64,000 bases of DNA from JAJXZP01 sp963787185 (GCA_963787185.1 CAWBCC010000017.1:62001-126000); one strand, 5' to 3'; numbered from the stretch's first letter, positions 53,518 through 62,003 are shown. Numbers and translations: made by a program. Notes: a model not told the origin generated them from the letters alone.

Positions 53518-53531
53518 TAATTCGTTGTTGG
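53518..53531 (-). repeat. attC-like half-site 3' of yoeB
   Basis: The 14-mer TAATTCGTTGTTGG (minus strand CCAACAACGAATTA) recurs with one mismatch at 55081-55094 (minus CCAACAACGAGTTA), each just downstream of a toxin-antitoxin module on the minus strand. Here the rest of the palindrome is missing and ordinary chromosome follows, so this looks like the broken end of the array. Confidence 0.45.
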
Positions 53532-53542
53532 CATTCTTCTTT

Positions 53543-53806
53543 CTATTCGTAATGTGTCCACATTCTTAATATTCTTACTATTCTTTCTTTCTCGAAGATC
53601 TGATACACGAGCCGGTGTTGGATATTGATACGTCGCGAATACGCTCCGGCAAGATCCCCAATCAATCTTTCGTATGGTGGTGGATTTTGAAAGGGATCCT
53701 TTGATAATATTGAGATGAGGGTAATTGTTCTTTCTTTTAATCCCGACTCCGCTATTTTCTCGGAATCATTTTGTGCTGGTTTTGAATAGACTACTGCCCA
53801 AGTCAC
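53543..53806 (-). CDS. yoeB: YoeB-family toxin (Txe/YoeB mRNA interferase)
   Basis: Ribosome-dependent mRNA-cleaving toxin, 87 aa. Near-consensus ends: WAVVYSKPAQNDSEKIAESG, PFQNPPPYERLIGDLAGAY, SRRINIQHRLVYQIFEKER and the catalytic C-terminal RMWTHYE (His and Tyr). GTG at 53806 overlaps the antitoxin stop by 4 nt (GTGA), the usual translational coupling. Complete and apparently functional. Confidence 0.92.
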   Translation of the reverse strand: MTWAVVYSKPAQNDSEKIAESGLKERTITLISILSKDPFQNPPPYERLIGDLAGAYSRRINIQHRLVYQIFEKERIVRILRMWTHYE

Positions 53807-54045
53807 CAAGTCAATTCCTTTGAGCTCTGATCGAGTGGTTCGCTCATCCCCTCTCTGATTGACTCTCTCATTCCTGGTATTGAAGTAAGGAACAGCGTTT
53901 CCTGGATTGATCTCCAATCCTCTTCCGAGATGAGAACAGCACTATTTCTTTTCCCAGAAATAATTACAGGCTCATGCGATTCATTGGTCTGATCAATGAG
54001 CCGATATAGATTCGCGCGTGCATCGCTGGCGTTTAATACGGTCAT
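53803..54045 (-). CDS. yefM: YefM/Phd-family antitoxin
   Basis: 80-aa partner of YoeB. N-terminal DNA-binding fold TVLNASDARANLYRLIDQTN then HEPVIISGKRNSAVLISEED; the disordered toxin-binding tail is SIREGMSEPLDQSSKELTW. Start is the second of two adjacent ATGs (54045), because GGAGG is 6 nt away from it. As usual, it would repress its own promoter with the toxin. Confidence 0.92.
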   Translation of the reverse strand: MTVLNASDARANLYRLIDQTNESHEPVIISGKRNSAVLISEEDWRSIQETLFLTSIPGMRESIREGMSEPLDQSSKELTW

Positions 54046-54095
54046 CATATCCTCCAATATAAACGTACGTCAAATCGTACGGATTGTCAACGCAC

Positions 54096-54139
54096 GCTTA
54101 ACCGATGAGGGGGGCTTGTCCCGCTGAGTCCGGTTGAGT
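54096..54139. repeat. attC-like palindrome between TA modules
   Basis: Begins GCTTAAC and ends GTTGAGT, which fit the RYYYAAC and GTTRRRY consensus of integron attC core sites, with arms AACCG/CGGTT. The centre GGGCTTGTCCC is shared with the site at 55033-55096. At 44 bp it is shorter than typical attC sites, so it may be degenerate. Confidence 0.4.
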
Positions 54140-54325
54140 CGAGTGGGCCGTGGGAGTTTCACCTCAGCCGTTCCTGCCGCAAGGAAGGTCGGCCCTGGGA
54201 CGCCAAGGAAACCAGCCTGCTCCTTGACGGCGGCTCAGGCTGCTGCTACGTTGAAGTCCCCTGGCGGAATATGCCGACCCTGGGGTGGCGAAATAAGATG
54301 ACCCCCGACATTGGGCGATTTCTTC
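54140..54325. other. GC-rich non-coding spacer, possible IS21-end debris
   Basis: No gene supported. Near 54258-54306 two related motifs occur in tandem, GGCGGAATATGCCGACC and GGCGAAATAAGATGACC, resembling the multiple terminal repeats of IS21-type elements. The rest is unassigned. Confidence 0.3.
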
Positions 54326-54721
54326 TCATACCCAATTTTCTATTTTTAGTTCTTTTATTTTTGAAAACTCTTTAGTGTTGTTAGTCACCAAGATCAAATC
54401 TCTAGCTATTGCCTGTGCAGCAATTTGCAGATCGTATGGCCCGATTAATTGCCCACGTTTTTCTAATTCAGCTCGTATTAGTCCGAATATTTCTGCATCC
54501 TCATCATTAAATGGTTCAATATCGAAGGCTGAAACAAAATCTATAAGTGCATTTCTATTTTCCTCTCTATGTCTACTTTTGGACACACCATATTCCAGTT
54601 CTCCAACAGATATGGCGGATAATTTTACTTGCTCCGGTTTTAGCTTTTTTATTCTCTCCACTACCGTTTTTGGACTGTTGTTTATTATATATATACATAT
54701 ATTTGAATCTAATAAGTACAT
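54326..54721 (-). CDS. vapC: VapC-family PIN-domain ribonuclease toxin
   Basis: 131 aa. PIN acidic residues: first Asp in YLLDSNICIYIIN, Glu in ISVGELEYGVSKS, Asp in IGPYDLQIAAQA and the last in LVTNNTKEF (Asn replaces the final Asp, seen in many VapC). Much more AT-rich than the flanking chromosome, indicating separate origin. Overlaps the antitoxin end by one base. Confidence 0.92.
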   Translation of the reverse strand: MYLLDSNICIYIINNSPKTVVERIKKLKPEQVKLSAISVGELEYGVSKSRHREENRNALIDFVSAFDIEPFNDEDAEIFGLIRAELEKRGQLIGPYDLQIAAQAIARDLILVTNNTKEFSKIKELKIENWV

Positions 54722-54951
54722 TACAATCCTTCTCTTTCCTGCATCCCAGGTTGATTCCTTCCATCAGCCATAAAATCATCTGTAAACTCAGTTAAGCTTC
54801 TCTCAAATGCTTCCCAAGGATTTTTCTTTGGAAAAAGAATTATTGTACTGCCTACTTTCTTAATATATAATTCCTTATCTTTAACTTGGTATTCCTTCGG
54901 GAGACGTACTGCTTGGCTATTACCACTAGTAAAAACCTTAGAACTGAGCAT
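54721..54951 (-). CDS. vapB: VapB-family AbrB-type antitoxin
   Basis: 76 aa. SpoVT/AbrB DNA-binding strand-hairpin KVFTSGNSQAVRLPKEYQV with LYIKKVGSTIILFPKK; acidic C-terminal tail (FERSLTEFTDDFMADG) for VapC binding. AT-rich like vapC. Start ATG at 54951 with GGGTAAGC upstream. Confidence 0.9.
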   Translation of the reverse strand: MLSSKVFTSGNSQAVRLPKEYQVKDKELYIKKVGSTIILFPKKNPWEAFERSLTEFTDDFMADGRNQPGMQEREGL

Positions 54952-55032
54952 CTTGCTTACCCCCTAACAATAGTATACACAAACGTATATACTATTGTCA
55001 AGTGTTCTTATTCTCCGCGCGCAACGCGTCCG

Positions 55033-55096
55033 CCCGAACATTGAATTGAGCCGCGACGGGCTTGTCCCCGGAGTCGGCTCTAACTCGTTGTTGGAA
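55033..55096 (-). repeat. attC-like site 3' of the HigBA-type module
   Basis: On the minus strand, TTCCAACAACGAGTTA leads to GAGCCGAC, a loop with CGGGGACAAGCCCG, then GTCGCGGCTC, AATTCAAT and GTTCGGGC. Order, spacing and the L-box pair AGCCGAC/GTCGCGGCT closely follow the integron attC of aadA cassettes. The outer boxes deviate from RYYYAAC/GTTRRRY, so recombination competence is uncertain. Confidence 0.5.
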
Positions 55097-55099
55097 TAT

Positions 55100-55393
55100 T
55101 TATGCTTTTCCAGAAACAGCATGCAATCTTAATCCGAGTGCATGCACAACTTTTAGGATCGTTGAAAATTCGGGATTGCCCTCAGGAGACAATGCTTTAT
55201 AGAGGCTTTCTCGCCCGAGTCCCGTTTCAGTTGCTATTTGAGACATTCCTTTGGCTCGGGCAATATCGCCCAAGGCCGCGGCTATCAATGATGGATCATT
55301 ATCTTCTAATGCCGCTTCCAGATATGCTGCCATGTCTTCTTCGGTTTCAAGGTGTTCTGCAGCATCCCAGGCATATGTGGCTTCTCTTTGCAT
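55100..55393 (-). CDS. HigA-like addiction-module antidote protein
   Basis: 97 aa, Xre-type HTH antidote of the TIGR02684 kind. Signature: EDMAAYLEAALEDNDPSLIA, then ALGDIARAKGMSQIATETGL and RESLYKALSPEGNPEFSTIL. ATG at 55393 has GGAGG 7 nt before it, 1 nt past the toxin stop. Toxin-first gene order is normal for this class. Confidence 0.9.
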   Translation of the reverse strand: MQREATYAWDAAEHLETEEDMAAYLEAALEDNDPSLIAAALGDIARAKGMSQIATETGLGRESLYKALSPEGNPEFSTILKVVHALGLRLHAVSGKA

Positions 55394-55394
55394 T

Positions 55395-55691
55395 TCAACC
55401 CTCCATGTCCCGAGCCAGTTCATGTGCTCTGTTGATATCTTTGCTCTGTGTGGATTTGTCGCCACCACAAAGCAATATCACAATCTCATTATTCCTTTGC
55501 ATATAGTATATTCGATACCCCGGTCCATGATCGATCCGGATTTCGAATACACTTTCTCCAACCGATTTTACGTCACCCGCATTTCCGAGTGAGAACCTTC
55601 GTATTCGAATATCTATCCGAGCACGCGCAACCCTGTCCTGCAAGGAATCAAACCATTTTCGGTATGTTTCTGTCTGTCGGATTTCAGTCAC
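55395..55691 (-). CDS. RelE/HigB-type toxin (addiction-module killer family)
   Basis: 98 aa. Near-consensus TEIRQTETYRKWFDSLQDRV, ARIDIRIRRFSLGNAGDVKS, IDHGPGYRIYYMQRNNEIV and LLCGGDKSTQSKDINRAHEL. GTG at 55691 is chosen to match family N-termini; a longer frame to 55739 exists. Ribosome-dependent RNase activity is expected. Complete, next to its antidote. Confidence 0.9.
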   Translation of the reverse strand: MTEIRQTETYRKWFDSLQDRVARARIDIRIRRFSLGNAGDVKSVGESVFEIRIDHGPGYRIYYMQRNNEIVILLCGGDKSTQSKDINRAHELARDMEG

Positions 55692-55798
55692 AAAAATAAT
55701 GTATCCCTTGGGATATGTTTTGTCAATATATTTTCGCACGCCAGGCGAGGAGCTTTAGTGCTATAAACATTTTATGGGCTTCCGGCTTTAGGGTGGAG

Positions 55799-55855
55799 CT
55801 AAAACCCAAAACCTGGGCTGCCGAAGTGAAAAAGTATTGCATACGGAATCTCTTT
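55799..55855 (-). pseudogene. ISL3 transposase remnant C: extreme C-terminus
   Basis: Reads RKRFRMQYFFHFGSPGFGF then TAG, the tail of an ISL3-type transposase. It is the far side of the fragment at 58684-58764; deleting the element between them rejoins RGFRNRKRFRMQYFFHFG in frame. Compare the tail GFRNRERFRM of ISL3 copy A. Confidence 0.75.
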
Positions 55856-56017
55856 CTGTTTCTGGCTCTATTGGGGAATCTGTGGGTGAATTTTGATAAA
55901 AACGAGGGAAATTCCAAGGCGGAGATCGGCATTGCTTGAAGGCAAATAGATTGCACCCTGCTCTCAAACCTGCGACGATGTAGTTGCAACACCAACAACG
56001 TCGAAGGGGAAAGCAGG

Positions 56018-56113
56018 ATGCAGCTCAAGTGTATACTCAACCGGGTGCAGAAATTCCAGTCCTTTGTTTATAAAAGCACTCGAATGACAGAAGAAGGCGG
56101 GGCCCTCGTGCTC
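56018..56113 (+). pseudogene. ISL3-B transposase, first 32 codons
   Basis: MQLKCILNRVQKFQSFVYKS begins the transposase; after codon 32 (ALVL) the IS256 element starts. AAGCAGG precedes the ATG. It continues in frame at 57520. Confidence 0.85.
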
Positions 56114-57510
56114 GAGATATTGTCAATAGTTGTGGATTGGAAATCTGAACGATTTTCCGGTCAGGCCGCCGCTTCATCAACCCGCTCTCCATTCACAAAC
56201 TTTACTCCCGCTTCCACGAGTGGGATGAATTTGAATCCGTCTAACTTGCGCCAACCCTGTTCTGCCTCCCTGCAAAGCTTGTAGACCATTGCCAGCGTTG
56301 CCTTGCGAGTCCCGTTGCCCTTCGTTCGCCGGTGGCGTAGGCGTACCGTCGCGAAGGTCGACTCGATGGGGTTCGTGGTGCGCAGGTGGAGCCAATGAGC
56401 GGCAGGGAAATCGTAGAAGGCGAAGAGGTCGTCCTTGTCCTTCACCAGACATTCCACGGCCTTCGGGTACTTGTCGCCGAAGGAATTGACGAAGAGGTCG
56501 AAGGCTTTGAGCGCGTCCTCACGGGTGGGCGCAAGGTACTGGTCATGCAACATTCCCTTGGCCTTCGCCTGGAGCGACTTGGGGAGCTTGTCCAAAACGT
56601 TCCCGGTCTTGTGGAACCAGCACCGCTGGATACGCGTCTCTGGCCATACCTCCGCGGCGGCGGCCTGGAAGCCCATCGCGCCATCGCATACTGCGAGCAC
56701 CGGCGCTTTCTCAAGCCCACGGGAGCGCAGATCGAGGAGAATCTCCTTCCACGACTGCGCACTTTCGCGGTAGCCATCGGATACAGCAAGCAATTCCTTG
56801 TTGCCGAATGAATCGGCGCCCATGACGACGAGCAGACAGGCGCGTTCGTCCTCAAGCCGCGCATTGCAATACACGCCGTCTGCCCAGACGTAGACATAGC
56901 GTTTCCCTGCAAGGTCCCGTCTCGACCACTCCCCGTACTCCTCGGTCCATATCTCCTTCAGGCGCACGACGGTACTCGCCGAAAGTCCCTTCGCCTGAGG
57001 ACCAAGGATCGCCTCCAACGCCGTCGGAAAGTCGTCGGTTGAGATGCCTTTGAGATACAGCACCGGCACGAGGGTATCGATGCTTGGCGCCCGCCGCATG
57101 AAGGGTGGGAGTATCCGGCTCGTGAACCGCTGCTCTCCCCTGGCGCTCAATGCCCGGTCATCCACGCGGGGACGCGTGATGGCAATCGGCCCCGCTCCGG
57201 TGAGCACGGTTCGCTCGGGCATGACGCCATTTCTCACCACCAGACGTTTCCCCTCCTCGTCGACGAGATTCTTGAACCGCGAAAGATGCTCCTCAATCTC
57301 TGCCTCCAACGCGGCTTGCAGCATCTTCCTCGCCCCTTCACGCACGATGATTTCCAGCACCCCCATGGTCTCGGGCGTTGCCTTGATTCGAGTCTCGATG
57401 ATAGTCTTGCTCACGGACGTTCTCCTTCCCGGCGGTTGTGTTTGGCGACAAAACCTTACCGTGAAGAAACGTCCGTTTTCTATTCCGTCCACAAGAATCG
57501 ATCATATCTC
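56114..57510 (-). mobile_element. IS256-family insertion sequence, 1,397 bp
   Basis: Terminal inverted repeats begin GAGATAT on both ends and share TTGTGGA after about 16 nt (17 of 23 positions match). A perfect 9-bp target duplication CTCGTGCTC lies at 56105-56113 and 57511-57519. It carries one intact transposase and splits the ISL3-B transposase gene. Confidence 0.92.
56161..57411 (-). CDS. tnp: IS256-family (Mutator-like) transposase
   Basis: 416 aa, full length. Catalytic triad: Asp in YVWADGVYCNARLEDE, Asp in LAVCDGAMGFQAAAAEVWPE, Glu in TTNPIESTFATVRLRHRRTK. The conserved RCWFHKTGNVLDKLPKS lies between. GTG start at 57411 has AAGGAG 8 nt upstream; a longer frame to 57492 runs into the inverted repeat. 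No disruption, so the element may be active. Confidence 0.94.
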   Translation of the reverse strand, partial: SKTIIETRIKATPETMGVLEIIVREGARKMLQAALEAEIEEHLSRFKNLVDEEGKRLVVRNGVMPERTVLTGAGPIAITRPRVDDRALSARGEQRFTSRILPPFMRRAPSIDTLVPVLYLKGISTDDFPTALEAILGPQAKGLSASTVVRLKEIWTEEYGEWSRRDLAGKRYVYVWADGVYCNARLEDERACLLVVMGADSFGNKELLAVSDGYRESAQSWKEILLDLRSRGLEKAPVLAVCDGAMGFQAAAAEVWPETRIQRCWFHKTGNVLDKLPKSLQAKAKGMLHDQYLAPTREDALKAFDLFVNSFGDKYPKAVECLVKDKDDLFAFYDFPAAHWLHLRTTNPIESTFATVRLRHRRTKGNGTRKATLAMVYKLCREAEQGWRKLDGFKFIPLVEAGVKFVNGERVDEAAA

Positions 57511-57519
57511 CTCGTGCTC

Positions 57520-58677
57520 TTGGTGGACATTGTCGCCAGAGCTAATAGTTGGCTGAAATGTTCGAAGTGTGGAAAGCTATGCAGAGGGTACGATACGCTT
57601 ACCCCCCGGCGGTTCGAGTTTGTGCCGCTCTGGGGTATCAAAGTCTTTTTCGTTTACGTGATGCGGCGTTGTGACTGCCCCGACTGCGGAGTTGTCGTGG
57701 AAGCGGTCCCGTGGGCAGAAGGGAAGCAGCAGCTCACCAAGACCTACGCCTGGTTCCTCTCTGACTGGGCAAAGAGAATGAGTTGGAAAGAAGTGGCGCG
57801 GGCTTTCAAGACGACGTGGGATCATGTGTTCCAAGCCGTGGAGATGGCTGTACGGTGGGGGCTTGAGCATCGCGATATCCAAACGATTACCGCGATCGGC
57901 GTTGACGAAGTTCAATGGCAGCACGGGCAGAAGTACTTGACCGTCGTGTACCAGATCAACAAGGAATGCAAAAGGCTGCTATGGGTCGGACGGGACCGGA
58001 CGGAAGAAACCTTGAAGGAGTTCTTCACTTCCTTCGGCACAAAGAGGGGTGGCGCGCTCAAATTCATCTGCAGCGACATGTGGCAGCCCTATCTCAATGT
58101 CATCGCGGAAAAGGCCGCGGGAGCATTGCACGTGCTTGACCGTTATCATATCGTCGCGAAAATGAACACGGCCCTCGACGAAGTGCGCGCCGCCGAAACC
58201 AAGGATCTCAAGGCCAAAGGGTACGAACCGGTGCTCACGAAAACACGCTGGTGTCTCCTGAAGCGACCGGAAAACCTGACGGAAAAGCAGGGGACCATAT
58301 TAGCTGAACTACTGCGCTACAACCTGAAGTCCGTACGCGCTTATCTACTCAAGGAGGAATTCGGCTTCTTCTGGGAGTACATCTATCCGGCCAGCGCGGG
58401 AAAGTACTTGCTCGATTGGTGCAAGAAAGCCATGCGTTCCCGTATCGACCCGATGAAGAAAATAGCCCAGATGCTGCGCGCTCATCAGCGTCAGATATTG
58501 AACTGGTTCAAGGCTCGAGACGTCATCTCATTGGGTGCGGTTGAGGGTCTCAACAACAAGGAAAAACTGATTACCAGAAAAGCCTATGGTTTTCGGACCT
58601 TCAAAGCCATAGAAGTGGCCTTGTATCATACGCTCGGTGCTCTTCCGGAGCTAAAAACCACCCACAGATTCTGCTGA
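57520..58677 (+). pseudogene. ISL3-B transposase, remaining 385 codons
   Basis: Resumes LVDIVARANSWLKCSKCGKL in frame with 56018-56113 once the IS256 and one 9-bp repeat are removed, giving a 417-aa protein. Zinc region CSKCGKLCRGYD and CDCPDCGVVVEAVPW; catalytic Asp in IGVDEVQWQHGQKYL, second Asp in FICSDMWQPYLNVIA, Glu in GAVEGLNNKEKLI. Otherwise intact, so the disruption by IS256 is the only defect. Confidence 0.9.
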
Positions 58678-58683
58678 GGAGCC

Positions 58684-58764
58684 CTGTTTCTAAAACCACG
58701 CGCAATTCGTTTGATCATCCGAATACCGAGATTCTGGGCCTCGAGCATAGAGTTGTTAACTTTG
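58684..58764 (-). pseudogene. ISL3 transposase remnant C: upstream part of its tail
   Basis: Minus strand reads QLKVNNSMLEAQNLGIRMIK then RIARGFRN, matching NAMLESVNSGIQKIKR of copy A including the catalytic Glu. It is cut by insertion of ISL3 copy B, and its own upstream portion is replaced by other debris. Confidence 0.7.
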
Positions 58765-58770
58765 AGCTGG

Positions 58771-59095
58771 GAATCCGAAGCTTGACGAGTTCGCCCACAC
58801 GCAGGCCCGTGCTGTAGAGTGTGGAGAGAATGGCGTGGTGCTTGGGATCATGTCGCCTGTCGCGCCGCGTCCAGAAGCCGAGTGACTTCCTCCCACGCAC
58901 ACCGTGCAATCCGATTCCTGGGCGATGTATTGCCTTCCGATAAATCCATTTATCTTGACGCTTCGGTTCTTGATTGATGCGAAGGCGTTTCCCCGCGGGG
59001 CAGGTGTAGGAATTGTCATGCTTATTGAAAATGAAATCTGTCTGTTCGTAGAGCCTCGAAGCAAGTCGGTCTGGGCGATGGTTTTTGAGATTAGT
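58771..59095 (-). pseudogene. Mosaic of IS1182-type transposase and tyrosine recombinase fragments
   Basis: About residues 62-98 of one open frame read DFIFNKHDNSYTCPAGKRLR INQEPKRQ, as in IS1182-type transposases; the expected continuation ESDCTVC is one frame over, so it is frameshifted. Downstream, KHHAILSTLYSTGLRVGELV KLR matches the first catalytic Arg region of XerC/D-like recombinases. The two pieces come from different genes. Confidence 0.6.
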
Positions 59096-59165
59096 TCGCC
59101 GGTTTTGGGCTTCACGCGAGAGCGGAGTATCTGCAGTCTCTCTTGCTATGTTGCTACCGGCCTGA

Positions 59166-59636
59166 CTAACTCTCGATTTCGCCAATCCAGCCTGGAATGT
59201 CGAACCTCTCGGGCAATGGGCCAACCAGGGTAGCTAGATTCGTTTCAAGGCTATCGAGCTGCGCCAAGCCGATCTGCTGCGACCACTTATCGCGCAATTC
59301 ATCAAAGATCACCTCTCCTTGTCGCAAAACATCGAGACCAAGTGGGGTGACCTGAAGACGTTTGAGGCGGGCGTCGAGCGGGTCGACATCGCGGCTCACA
59401 TATCCGCGCTCCTGCAACACCTTTATCGTTTTAGCTGCGGCCTGCTTTGACACCGAGAGGCGGCGTCCCAATTCTGAAGCATTGTCCGCACCAGCAGTGA
59501 TAGCCCGCATAGCAAACTCATGGACAGGACGAAAATCCTCGTAGCCTCGCCCTGCTAACTCGACTGTCGCAGAGTCCACCATGGAGCGGAAGCCTCCAAT
59601 CAGGAGCAGCGCAAGGTTCACGCCAGAATGATTCAT
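59166..59636 (-). CDS. MarR-family regulator
   Basis: 156 aa. Winged helix: HEFAMRAITAGADNASELGR then RLSVSKQAAAKTIKVLQERG and VSRDVDPLDARLKRLQVTPL. The helices on both sides form the dimer. Divergent from the truncated hydrolase gene over an operator region with GACAACC...GTTGTC palindromes. Likely repressor of the hydrolase. Confidence 0.88.
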   Translation of the reverse strand: MNHSGVNLALLLIGGFRSMVDSATVELAGRGYEDFRPVHEFAMRAITAGADNASELGRRLSVSKQAAAKTIKVLQERGYVSRDVDPLDARLKRLQVTPLGLDVLRQGEVIFDELRDKWSQQIGLAQLDSLETNLATLVGPLPERFDIPGWIGEIES

Positions 59637-59666
59637 TCACCCAGGATACGTTATGAGGCAAGGATT

Positions 59667-59734
59667 GACAACCCGATTGACGAAAGACGTTGACAACCGA
59701 GTTGTCTATATTCCAAGTAGACAACCTAGTTGTC
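59667..59734. promoter_or_regulatory. Operator palindromes between marR and the hydrolase gene
   Basis: GACAACCGAGTTGTC at 59692-59706 and GACAACCTAGTTGTC at 59720-59734, 28 bp apart, with a weaker third at 59667-59681 (GACAACCCGATTGAC). Paired MarR sites in a divergent promoter. Confidence 0.75.
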
Positions 59735-59779
59735 TATAATATCTAGAGACATATGAATGTCGGCTCAAGGAGAAGCGGA

Positions 59780-60348
59780 ATGAATATCGTATCAACGGGT
59801 CTCACTCTACCGGGGATTACGCACCACTACGAGGAATTCAACGGAACCAGGCTCCACTATGTCGCAGCAGGATCTTCCGGGTCGCCCATTTTACTGGTCC
59901 ATGGATTTCCTGAGAGTTGGTGGGCCTTTCATAAACTCATCCCATTACTCGCAAAAAGCCATCGTGTCTTCGCTGTGGACCTACGCGGTTTCGGAGACTC
60001 AGATAACGAAACGGCCGTCTATGGCAGCAAGACTTCGTCCGAGGACTTGCATGAGCTTATTGGAAAACTCGATGTTGGTCCGGTCCATATTACTGGACAG
60101 GACATCAGTGGGGGGACTGTCTTTCGCCTTGTAAGCACTTATCCGGAAGACGTACTTAGCTTCACCGCGATAGAAATGGGCCTCGCCGGTTTCGGGCTTG
60201 AAGGATTGGGAGATATTACGCACGGCGGTTCCTGGCATATCGGCGTTCTTTCGGCTCCTGGCATCCCCGAGATGCTACTCACTGGCCGGGAGCGTGAGTT
60301 CCTAGGGGACTGGGCTTTTCCAATGATGACGGTCGTGAAGGGCTCCAT
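59780..60348 (+). pseudogene. Alpha/beta hydrolase (epoxide-hydrolase/dehalogenase-like), C-terminus lost to IS21
   Basis: About 190 N-terminal codons remain: HGFPESWWAFHKLIPLLAKS, VFAVDLRGFGDSDNE, and nucleophile elbow HITGQDISGG with Asp in place of Ser, as in epoxide hydrolases and haloalkane dehalogenases. After MMTVVKGSI the homology stops and IS21 istA sequence begins, so the cap, the second acid and the catalytic His are missing. The open frame runs on to 60469 but those codons are out of frame with istA. AAGGAG precedes ATG 59780. Confidence 0.75.
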
Positions 60349-61236
60349 TACCAATATGAAAGCGAAATCAATCCCGAGTATGAAATGTTCGCCCGACATT
60401 ACGAGACCGTCATCCTCCCCGCGAGATCTCGCAAGCCTCGTGACAAAGCCCTCGTCGAGAATGCGGTAAATATCCTTTACACCCGTGTGTTCGCCCCTCT
60501 CCGGAATAGGGAGATGAGCTCGCTCGCCGATCTCAATGCGGGAATCCGAGAGATGCTTGCCATTCACAACAGCACCCGCTTCCAGAAGCTTCCACAAAGT
60601 CGCGCCCAGCGCTTCGAAGAGATAGATAAACCGGCTCTCCGGTCCTTGCCGGAACGCCGCTACGAAATCACGCATCACCGCTTCGCCACCGTTCAGACAA
60701 ACTATCACGTGGAAATCAGGGAGGATTGTCACTACTACAGCGTTCCCTACGCATTCGCTGGCAAGAAGGTCTCCGTTTACTCGACAAATCGGACGATCGA
60801 GATTTTCTACGACAATGTCCGGATCGCCTTCCACCTTCGCGCTTCGCCCGGCAGCAGCCAGCGGTATACCACAGTGAAGGAACATATGCCGTCTCACCAC
60901 CGCTTTTATGCCGAATGGTCGCCTGAGCGCATCAGTCACTGGACCGCTTCGGTCGGTCTTAATGTCAAGGCCATCGTGTCCGACATCATGGCTCAAGCCG
61001 AGCACCCGGAACAAGGATTCAGGTCTTCGATCGGCATCATCGGCCTTACGAAGAAATACTCATGCGAACGTGTCGACATGGCCTGCCGTATCGCCCGCTC
61101 CGACGGCGTCTCTGGCTACCGTGGCGTAAAGCGAGTACTCGAGACTGAACGGGACCTTGTGGCGCTCGCTAACGAACGCCTGCAGATGCCCTTGCAGTTC
61201 CACGAGAACCTCCGTGGCCAAGATGCCTACCAGTAA
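60349..61236 (+). pseudogene. istA: IstA transposase, C-terminal part
   Basis: From YESEINPEYEMFARHYETVI through RKPRDKALVENAVNILYTRV, with the third catalytic acid (Glu), to the C-terminal SH3-like and helical parts. The N-terminal HTH and the first two catalytic Asp residues are absent, so it cannot transpose by itself. Overlaps istB by 14 nt. Confidence 0.85.
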
Positions 61237-62002
61237 GCGCGGACGGCCCAGCATGAACGTACAGGCCACACTGGAAAAACTTTCGAGCCTCAGACTCTCA
61301 GGCATGGAACGGTCGTACCGCGCCCTCATGGAAACGCGGCACCCACAGTCTCTCACCGCCGATGAACTCATTGCCCATCTCGTCGATGCGGAGTGGGATG
61401 ATCGCCAGGAACGCAAGACCAATCGGCTCATGAAGACCGCATCCTTCCGCGCTCGCGCAACCTTCTCCGAGCTTGATTTCGCCGCGGGACGAAGCCTGGA
61501 CAAGAACGAGTTTTTGCGCCTTTCCGACTGCTCATGGGTTACAAAGGGAAGAACAATAATAATCTCCGGGCCAACCGGCGTAGGGAAAAGCTTCCTCGCT
61601 CAGGCCCTCGGCACGCAGGCCTGTTTCCTCGGACACAAGACGCTGTACTTCAACTGTGGCAAGCTGTTTCCGCTCCTTAAGACCAAGCGAATGGAAGGCG
61701 GCTATCAGCGCCAGATCACTCGCATCGCACGAACCGCCGTCCTCATCCTCGATGATTTCGGACTCCTTGCCCTCGACACCGAATCGCGGCTCTCGCTGCT
61801 GGAGATCATGGAGGACCGATACGACCGTGCCGCAACTATTATCTCTACCCAGATTCCAGTCTCAAAATGGTTCGACATCATCGGCGATCCCACCCTCGCA
61901 GACGCCATCTGCGACCGAATCGTGCCTCAAGCGATGCGAATCAACCTGACCGGCAAATCGATGCGAGCGATCAAAAAGGTGTTCCCGACGCAGGAGTCTT
62001 GA
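61223..62002 (+). CDS. istB: IstB helper ATPase of IS21
   Basis: 259-aa AAA+ protein that assists IstA in target capture. Walker A IISGPTGVGKSFLAQALG, Walker B LILDDFGLLALD, sensor ATIISTQIPVSKW. N-terminal SSLRLSGMERSYRALMETR is typical. ATG 61223 lies inside the end of istA. Appears intact although its partner is truncated. Confidence 0.92.
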   Translation: MPTSKRGRPSMNVQATLEKLSSLRLSGMERSYRALMETRHPQSLTADELIAHLVDAEWDDRQERKTNRLMKTASFRARATFSELDFAAGRSLDKNEFLRLSDCSWVTKGRTIIISGPTGVGKSFLAQALGTQACFLGHKTLYFNCGKLFPLLKTKRMEGGYQRQITRIARTAVLILDDFGLLALDTESRLSLLEIMEDRYDRAATIISTQIPVSKWFDIIGDPTLADAICDRIVPQAMRINLTGKSMRAIKKVFPTQES

Positions 62003-62003
62003 A

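Larger units (their letters stand above)
55864..58683 (+). mobile_element. ISL3-family element (copy B), interrupted by IS256
   Basis: Ends are imperfect 25-bp inverted repeats at 55864-55888 and 58659-58683 (inner 13 bp GAATCTGTGGGTG identical, outer GGCTC identical). A perfect 8-bp target duplication CTGTTTCT flanks it at 55856-55863 and 58684-58691. Without the IS256 insertion it would be about 1.41 kb. It is inserted in an older ISL3 transposase remnant. Confidence 0.92.
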
